Source: an uncultured Ruminococcus sp.
GTDB taxonomy: Bacteria > Bacillota > Clostridia > Oscillospirales > Ruminococcaceae
Reading direction: 5' to 3'
NCBI GenBank assembly: GCA_947589205.1
Contig: CANQCJ010000059.1
Location: forward strand, 1-10,989
DNA length: 10,989 nucleotides
Positions within the stretch are counted from its first letter, which is position 1, and the number at the start of each line of letters is the position of its first letter. A program made the position numbers and the translations under genes. Of this stretch, positions 6,361 through 10,989 are shown piece after piece. The notes beneath the pieces were generated by a model. That model saw nothing but the letters and a program-made list of their open reading frames with translations. It had not been told where the DNA came from and made no database searches.

Positions 6361-6389
6361 TTGACAATGTTTAAAAAATGATATATAAT
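6361..6389 (+). promoter_or_regulatory. Perfect sigma-A promoter of the DivIVA-like/HydS-like unit
   Basis: TTGACA (6361-6366), 17-base spacer, TATAAT (6384-6389), preceded by A/T tracts typical of strong promoters. Expected start is near 6396, leaving an untranslated leader of about 130 bases. That leader contains TTTTACG (6425-6431) and CGTAAAA (6452-6458), which could form a hairpin, and ends with the strong ribosome site AGGGGGA at 6515-6521, seven bases from the ATG. Confidence 0.92.
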
Positions 6390-6528
6390 ATTATCAATTA
6401 AGATTAGACGGCATTTTTGTATACTTTTACGGTATTGCTTAAATCGCCGATCGTAAAAATGTCTATAAAAACGAAATTGCCTGTTCGGGACAAAAAACTT
6501 TATCCAAAATTTTTAGGGGGATACACTA

Positions 6529-7671
6529 ATGGCAGAAACAAGATTTATCAAGACGGTCACGTTTGGCGGATATGACAAAAACGATGTTGACAAAAGACTC
6601 GAATCACTTTATAATCAGGTATACGAGCTTAAAAATCAACTGAGAGAGGCAAAGCTCTCGCTTGAAAAATATAAAGAGGGCACCGACGAGGAAAAAACTC
6701 ACGAGAGCGTGCTTGCCGTTGAAAGGGCAAAGCTTACGCAGCTCCAGGTGAAAAACGAGAACATCACCGAGAGGCTCAAAGCCGCCGAGGACGACAACAA
6801 GGCTAAGGAAAAGGAAAACAATTCGCTCAAGGAAAGCGTGAAAGCGCTTACGGAAGAGCTCGAGGGAGCTAAGTCGGAGCTTAATACCTTAAAAGCCGGC
6901 AGCGACGCCGCGGCTCTCGGCGTGGTTTTCATAGAAGCGCAGAAGTCGAGAGATCTGCTGCTCGATACCGCTAAAAAGGAAGCCGCTTCTCTTAAAGAGG
7001 ATTCCGAAAAGCTCAGCGAAAACATGATAACCGACGCCAACAACAAGGCCGCGAAGATAATCTACGACGCCGAAAAGCAGGCTGCCATTATTACCGCTGA
7101 AGCGGAAAACAAGTCCGAACAGATGAAGGTCGCCTCGGGAAATCTGAGAGCCTCCATGCTCGAGGACGTCGGCAGGATCGGCAAGGAGGTCACAAAGCTC
7201 AGAGATCTGCTTGCAGAGTTTGAGAAGTCGGGCATAGAGATGGTCGACGAGTCGCAGAAGCTTCTGAAGTCGGTCGAAAAGGAGATCAACGCCGGCGGCG
7301 TTCCGGTGTTCAAGATCCCCGAGGAGATCAAGGCTAAGCTCCCCGAAGAGCCGGAATATCAGAAGGTAGATAATACATACGGCGAAGCTGCCAAGAAGAA
7401 AAATGAAGACCTTGAAAAGCTCCGGGCTATGGCGAACGCTATCGGCGGCGCAAAACCCGCAAACGCCGGAAAACCCGCCGATAAGCCGAAGAACGAACCC
7501 GCTCCGAAGAAAAAGGGCGGCATGGACTTAGCGGCTCTCGCCCAACAGGCGGCTGCGCTCGACGGCGGCAAGCCCAAGGAGCAGCCTAAAGAACAGCCCA
7601 AGAAAAAGGGCGGCATAGATTTAGCCGCGCTCGCAAAACAGGCTGCCGCGCTTGACGGTTCAAAGAAATAA
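6529..7671 (+). CDS. DivIVA-domain-like coiled-coil protein with duplicated C-terminal peptide
   Basis: The first 35 residues fit a DivIVA/GpsB-type start: F-I-K-T-V-T-F-G-G-Y-D-K-N-D-V-D-K-R-L, then a long coiled coil (about 25-125, rich in E, K, L and A). In DivIVA proteins the N-terminal loop before the coil binds curved or polar membrane and the coil drives assembly. A second helical region (about 130-255) contains A-E-K-Q-A-A-I-I-T-A-E-A-E, like the later DivIVA coil. Residues 255-325 are a linker rich in P, K and E. The tail holds two near-identical 20-residue units at 327-346 and 358-377. At 380 residues it is longer than typical DivIVA. It is first gene of a two-gene unit with the sensory hydrogenase 42 bases downstream. 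Calling it the chromosome's main DivIVA would be unsafe, because the usual ylm neighbours are absent. Confidence 0.8.
   Translation: MAETRFIKTVTFGGYDKNDVDKRLESLYNQVYELKNQLREAKLSLEKYKEGTDEEKTHESVLAVERAKLTQLQVKNENITERLKAAEDDNKAKEKENNSLKESVKALTEELEGAKSELNTLKAGSDAAALGVVFIEAQKSRDLLLDTAKKEAASLKEDSEKLSENMITDANNKAAKIIYDAEKQAAIITAEAENKSEQMKVASGNLRASMLEDVGRIGKEVTKLRDLLAEFEKSGIEMVDESQKLLKSVEKEINAGGVPVFKIPEEIKAKLPEEPEYQKVDNTYGEAAKKKNEDLEKLRAMANAIGGAKPANAGKPADKPKNEPAPKKKGGMDLAALAQQAAALDGGKPKEQPKEQPKKKGGIDLAALAKQAAALDGSKK
7507..7659 (+). repeat. Intragenic repeat: two copies of a KKKGG-x-DLAALA peptide
   Basis: Nucleotides 7507-7566 and 7600-7659 encode 20-residue units that differ only at two positions (Met/Ile and Gln/Lys). 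Each has three lysines, two glycines, then an amphipathic alanine/leucine helix ending in L-D-G. They are joined by a K-P-K-E-Q-P type spacer. The units look like tandem docking peptides or weak membrane-binding helices; this function is inference. Confidence 0.9.
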
Positions 7672-7713
7672 ATTTTATTTTACAGTTTTTGATATAAGGA
7701 GTGTTTCTTAATT

Positions 7714-9405
7714 ATGAACGAGATCATTATCGTTAAACCGGAGAAGTGCGTCGGCTGCAACGCCTGCGTAAGAAACTGTCCCGCTCCGGAAGCTAACATT
7801 ACAAAAATGCTCGAGGACGGCAGATTCGTCACCACCGTAAACCCCGACAGATGCATCACCTGCGGTGAATGCGTAAGGACCTGCAACCACGGCGCAAGAG
7901 ACTATATTGATGATACGGAAGCCTGCATGGCAAGACTCGCGAGAGAGAAAATGATAATCCTCGCCACTCCCGCTATCAAGACGGTTTTCCCTACACAGTG
8001 GATAGGCATACTCGACTGGTTCAGAAAGCGCGGCTGCGTCATTTACGACGTTTCCTTCGGCGCGGATATCTGCACATGGGCGCACCTGAGAGCTATCGAA
8101 AATAAGAAGGTAGGCAACGTTATAACTCAGCCCTGCGCCGCTATCGTTAAATATATAGAGATCTATCAGCCTAAGCTGCTCAACAACCTTTCGCCGATAC
8201 ACAGCCCTATCTCCTGCGCTGTTACCTACATAAAGAAGTATCTGCGAATGACCAACCCAATCGCTGTTCTTTCACCCTGCATCGCGAAAAAGACCGAGTT
8301 TACCGAAACGGGTCTCGTTGACTATAATGTAACCTTCAAGAAGCTGAGCGAATATTTTGACAAGAACGACATCAAGATCGCTACCAATTCTATACACGAC
8401 TTTGAATACCGCTTTGACGACCAGCAGGGTCAGGTGGGCGCGGTATACCCCCGTCCGGGCGGACTCAGAGACAATATCTGGCTGCACGATCCGGATATAA
8501 ATATCACCACCTCCGAGGGCGTTCACAAGGTTTACCCGGAGCTTGATATGTACGCGAATATGCCGGAATTCAAGCACCCGGAGGTATTCGACGTTCTTTC
8601 CTGCGAATTCGGCTGCAACATAGGACCGGCTTCCGGCACAACGCAGACTGTTTTCGACGTTATGGCTACCATGAGAGAGGTAGAAAAGGAAGCTAAGAAG
8701 AGACGTAAGACCGGCGTTTTCCGTTCAGGTGAAGACAGGCTGTTCAAGAAGTTTGACGAAGAGCTTAAAATTTCCGACTTTATGAGAAGCTATATGCAGC
8801 TCAAGCCTACTCCCCTGCCGACCGAAAAGCAGCTCGACGCCGTTTTCGAGATCATGGGCAAGCATACCGAAGCCGACAGGAATTTCAACTGCCACGCCTG
8901 CGGCTACAGATCCTGCCGCGATATGGCTATCGCTATCAGCCGCGGACTTAACACTCCCGACAACTGCATAGTTCACGCTAAATCCGTCCTCACCGCAAGA
9001 CACAGTGAGCTGACTACTCAGCATGAGCGTCTTGCTCAGATAACCACACAGTGTCTCGATCTTTCCGATAAGCTCAAGCACGATGTTGACAACATTACCG
9101 CCAACATGAACACTATCGGCGAATCGACCGCTAAGACCAGCGAAAGAGCCGGCGTCGTAAACGACCTGCTTACAAATATCGTCGCCTTCTGCAACAGCAA
9201 CGAAACAATGGACGCAGACAGCGTTCAGCAGATGGTCTCCATACTCGAGACCACTATCAAAGCGTTCACCGCGCTCGACGATAACGTAAACGCTACCAAT
9301 CAAAGCTCTACGCTTATCAATCAGTCTATCGGCGAGATCACAAAGCTCGTTGACGAGATCAACGAAACTCTCCGCAAGACCGAAAGCAATAAAGTAGTCG
9401 TATAA
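7714..9405 (+). CDS. Sensory-type [FeFe] hydrogenase-domain protein (HydS-like) with helical C-terminal tail
   Basis: Domains in order: two ferredoxin-type [4Fe-4S] sites (Cys12/15/18/22 and Cys47/50/53/57); an [FeFe] hydrogenase H-cluster domain (about 75-315) with ligands Cys141 (Q-P-C-A-A), Cys189 (S-P-C-I-A-K-K), Cys297 and Cys301 (S-C-E-F-G-C); a further Fe-S motif with Cys393, 396, 401 and 418; and a helical tail (about 424-555) that resembles chemoreceptor-type coils but lacks their conserved hairpin tip. In catalytic enzymes the first H-cluster motif is T-S-C-C-P; here the proton-relay Cys is Pro140, as in sensory group C/D proteins. The small-subunit tail is absent. It probably senses H2 or redox state rather than turning over H2. 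No PAS, kinase, phosphatase or cyclase domain is present. It shares a promoter with the DivIVA-like gene. The ribosome site AAGGAG lies 12 bases before the ATG. Confidence 0.9.
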   Translation: MNEIIIVKPEKCVGCNACVRNCPAPEANITKMLEDGRFVTTVNPDRCITCGECVRTCNHGARDYIDDTEACMARLAREKMIILATPAIKTVFPTQWIGILDWFRKRGCVIYDVSFGADICTWAHLRAIENKKVGNVITQPCAAIVKYIEIYQPKLLNNLSPIHSPISCAVTYIKKYLRMTNPIAVLSPCIAKKTEFTETGLVDYNVTFKKLSEYFDKNDIKIATNSIHDFEYRFDDQQGQVGAVYPRPGGLRDNIWLHDPDINITTSEGVHKVYPELDMYANMPEFKHPEVFDVLSCEFGCNIGPASGTTQTVFDVMATMREVEKEAKKRRKTGVFRSGEDRLFKKFDEELKISDFMRSYMQLKPTPLPTEKQLDAVFEIMGKHTEADRNFNCHACGYRSCRDMAIAISRGLNTPDNCIVHAKSVLTARHSELTTQHERLAQITTQCLDLSDKLKHDVDNITANMNTIGESTAKTSERAGVVNDLLTNIVAFCNSNETMDADSVQQMVSILETTIKAFTALDDNVNATNQSSTLINQSIGEITKLVDEINETLRKTESNKVVV

Positions 9406-9415
9406 CAAATAAAAG

Positions 9416-9452
9416 CCCGTGAGCGGCAGCTACTGCTCGCGGGTCTCTTTTA
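9416..9452 (+). terminator. Rho-independent terminator after the HydS-like gene
   Basis: CCCGTGAGC (9416-9424) pairs with GCTCGCGGG (9435-9443), nine pairs including one G-U, followed by TCTCTTTTAT. It lies 11 bases after the TAA and ends just before the GGAG ribosome site (9454-9457) of the next gene. Confidence 0.85.
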
Positions 9453-9465
9453 TGGAGCTGCAAAT

Positions 9466-10965
9466 ATGACCGTTGACGAAAAAATAAACGCCCTCGCCGA
9501 GGAAGCTCTGAGCATTACAAGAGCAAAGCTTCTGCTGCATATGCGCTTTTTGGCTAAGGCTGTCAATCACCTGCCGTCAAAACCCTTCGGGGCAGAAATT
9601 TCAAGCGATGGACGGGCGTTTATGTATGAGCCGCGCGCACTGCTCAAAATATATCGGGAAAACGAAAACGCTCTGCTGCACGGCTATCTTCACGTTCTTA
9701 TGCACTGCATTTTCAGACATTGGAGGATAGGTACTGGCGTTGAGGAGCTTAAATGGAACACCGCCTGCGACATCGCGGCGGAAGCCGTTATAAAGCCGTT
9801 CGGCGCGCAGTTTTTTGAAAGCAGCGCCGAAAAAGAAAGAATAATAAAGCTGCTCTCGGCGGAGATTAGACCGCTAACCGCCGAAAAAATATACGCTTTT
9901 TTTGAAAAAAACAACGTTGACGAGGATACTCTTGAAAAATACCGTAAGGCTTTTTACGTTGACAAGCATATCTATCCGTTCAGGACAGATGCGATCCTCG
10001 AGCCGGAGGATCAGCTGCCGACCATCGGTATTTCCGACGGCGCGGAAAAAGACAATGAAAACAAAAACGAAAATTCTCCCGACGATAGCGGCGATGAAAC
10101 TACCGCCGACGATACCGAGCAGAACGCGCGGGAGCTTGAGAAAGCTCCGCAAAACGCCGCGGACGATCGGCTCGCCGAGTTTGAGCGTCAGCGGGCTATA
10201 GACGAGATGAACGCGCTGGAAAAATTCTGGGAAGATATTTCAAAGAAAATAAGCGCGGACCTGGAAAGCTTTTCTAAAAATTACGGCGAAGCAGGTGAAC
10301 ATCTCGTTCAGGCTATCGCAGACGTAAACCGCGACAGGTGCGACTATTCGGCGTTTTTGAAAAAATTCGCGGTCAGCGGCGAGGTCATGCGTATAGACGA
10401 TGAAAGCTTCGATCTGAATTATTACAGCTATTCGCTGTCGCTTTACAAAAACGTCCCGCTTATCGAACCGTATGAATCTAAGGAAACAAAGCTTGTGCGC
10501 GATTTCGTTATCGCGCTCGACACGTCAGGTTCGGTGCGCGGTGAGCTTGTCGAAGCGTTCGTCAGAAAGACATACAGCATTTTAAAAAGCGAGGAGAGCT
10601 TTTTCACAAAAGTCAATATTTACCTGATACAGTGCGACAGCGAGATAAAAGAAGCCGTCAGACTTGAAAGCTCGGACGGGTTTGAAAAATATATCAGAAA
10701 AATGGAAATAAAAGGACTTGGCGGAACAGATTTCCGACCGGTCTTTGAATACGTTGACGAGCTTATCGCCTGCGGCGCGCTGACGCGCTTGAAGGGTCTC
10801 GTTTATTTTACCGACGGTTTCGGAAAATTCCCCGCAAAGCCGCCGAAATACCGCGCGGCGTTCGCTTTTTTAAGAAGCGATTACGAAAAATACACCGACG
10901 TTCAGCTCCCGCCGTGGGCGATAAAGCTGATACTTGAAGAGGATGATATTTATGACGATAGATAA
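9466..10965 (+). CDS. VWA-like protein with DUF2201-type metallopeptidase-like N-terminal domain
   Basis: The N-terminal domain (about 1-160) resembles the DUF2201 'putative metallopeptidase' region: H72-G-Y-L-H76 with further His80 and His85, then W-N-T-A-C-D-I-A-A-E (97-106). The expected HExxH has Gly in place of the catalytic Glu, so peptidase activity is doubtful. An acidic, disordered linker follows (about 195-232, many D, E and N). A helical segment (230-330) leads to a VWA-like domain with MIDAS residues D352-T-S354-G-S356, Thr421 (G-G-T-D-F) and Asp450 (F-T-D-G). Such proteins are usually metal-dependent protein-binding partners of a MoxR-type AAA+ ATPase, but none is seen in this window. 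GGAG sits 8 bases before the ATG. The 3' end overlaps the start of the next gene by 14 bases. Confidence 0.9.
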   Translation: MTVDEKINALAEEALSITRAKLLLHMRFLAKAVNHLPSKPFGAEISSDGRAFMYEPRALLKIYRENENALLHGYLHVLMHCIFRHWRIGTGVEELKWNTACDIAAEAVIKPFGAQFFESSAEKERIIKLLSAEIRPLTAEKIYAFFEKNNVDEDTLEKYRKAFYVDKHIYPFRTDAILEPEDQLPTIGISDGAEKDNENKNENSPDDSGDETTADDTEQNARELEKAPQNAADDRLAEFERQRAIDEMNALEKFWEDISKKISADLESFSKNYGEAGEHLVQAIADVNRDRCDYSAFLKKFAVSGEVMRIDDESFDLNYYSYSLSLYKNVPLIEPYESKETKLVRDFVIALDTSGSVRGELVEAFVRKTYSILKSEESFFTKVNIYLIQCDSEIKEAVRLESSDGFEKYIRKMEIKGLGGTDFRPVFEYVDELIACGALTRLKGLVYFTDGFGKFPAKPPKYRAAFAFLRSDYEKYTDVQLPPWAIKLILEEDDIYDDR

Positions 10966-10989
10966 CGGCTGCCTTGTCAGCTTCGACAG
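10952..10989 (+). CDS. Start of an unidentified gene (runs off right edge)
   Basis: An ATG at 10952 opens a frame that stays open to the window end and encodes M-T-I-D-N-G-C-L-V-S-F-D. It overlaps the last 14 bases of the VWA-like gene and is preceded by AGAGG nine bases upstream, so translational coupling is likely. Twelve codons are too few to assign a family. Confidence 0.6.
   Translation, partial: MTIDNGCLVSFD

Noticed and set aside
6390..6528. Riboswitch in the leader of the DivIVA-like gene
   Set aside because: Only one modest hairpin (6425-6458) is visible; no known riboswitch core was recognised.
7714..9405. Catalytic H2-producing [FeFe] hydrogenase
   Set aside because: The proton-relay Cys is Pro, the small-subunit tail is absent and the tail is a helical output, all pointing to the sensory class.
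8725..9408. Long minus-strand open frame opposite the 3' part of the hydrogenase-sensor gene
   Set aside because: It mirrors a clearly real gene with intact Fe-S motifs; no ribosome site or family signal of its own was seen.

Overview
The window looks like chromosomal DNA of a gut-type low-GC Gram-positive anaerobe (Firmicutes/Clostridia, probably Oscillospiraceae/Ruminococcaceae). The reasons are a tryptophan T-box leader, strong Shine-Dalgarno sites, near-perfect housekeeping-sigma promoters (TTGACA/N17/TATAAT), a lipoprotein foldase of the PrsA type, a DivIVA-like coiled-coil protein and a sensory-type [FeFe] hydrogenase protein. The genus is inferred from gene style, not from a marker gene.

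Left part (1-4030, all minus strand). The first 77 codons of trpE run off the left edge. Ahead of them lies a complete Trp-type T-box leader (about 254-546) with a UGG specifier, a T-box/antiterminator and a competing terminator. Upstream is a tightly coupled three-gene operon: a PrsA/SurA-like lipoprotein (2792-4030), an unrecognised protein with a possible PD-(D/E)XK-like N-terminus and a winged-helix-like C-terminus (2049-2792), and a DacF/PBP5-family D,D-peptidase with an unusual S-A-C second motif (637-2052). Their junctions are TGATG and ATGA overlaps.

Middle part (4031-6528, plus strand). A divergent promoter region drives a HAD phosphatase (4206-4868, TTG start). After it comes a membrane-anchored small protein whose reading frame has no normal start codon (4881-5318). 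A hypothetical protein under its own promoter follows (5429-5986) and ends at a strong terminator. A 540-base non-coding stretch then carries a degenerate 67-bp tandem repeat, small hairpins and a perfect promoter for the next unit.

Right part (6529-10989, plus strand). A DivIVA-like coiled-coil protein with a duplicated C-terminal KKKGG-x-DLAALA peptide is followed by a sensory (group C/D-like) [FeFe] hydrogenase-domain protein. That protein's PAS/kinase output appears to be replaced by a short helical tail. The pair shares one promoter and one terminator and is the best candidate here for an undescribed system: a redox or H2 sensor physically linked to a coiled-coil, possibly polar or membrane-curvature scaffold. 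Next comes a VWA-like protein with a DUF2201-type metallopeptidase-like N-terminus (HGYLH in place of HExxH). It overlaps the start of a further gene that leaves the window.

No rRNA, tRNA, CRISPR array, insertion sequence or prophage signal was seen. All family assignments were made by eye from motifs, without database searches.
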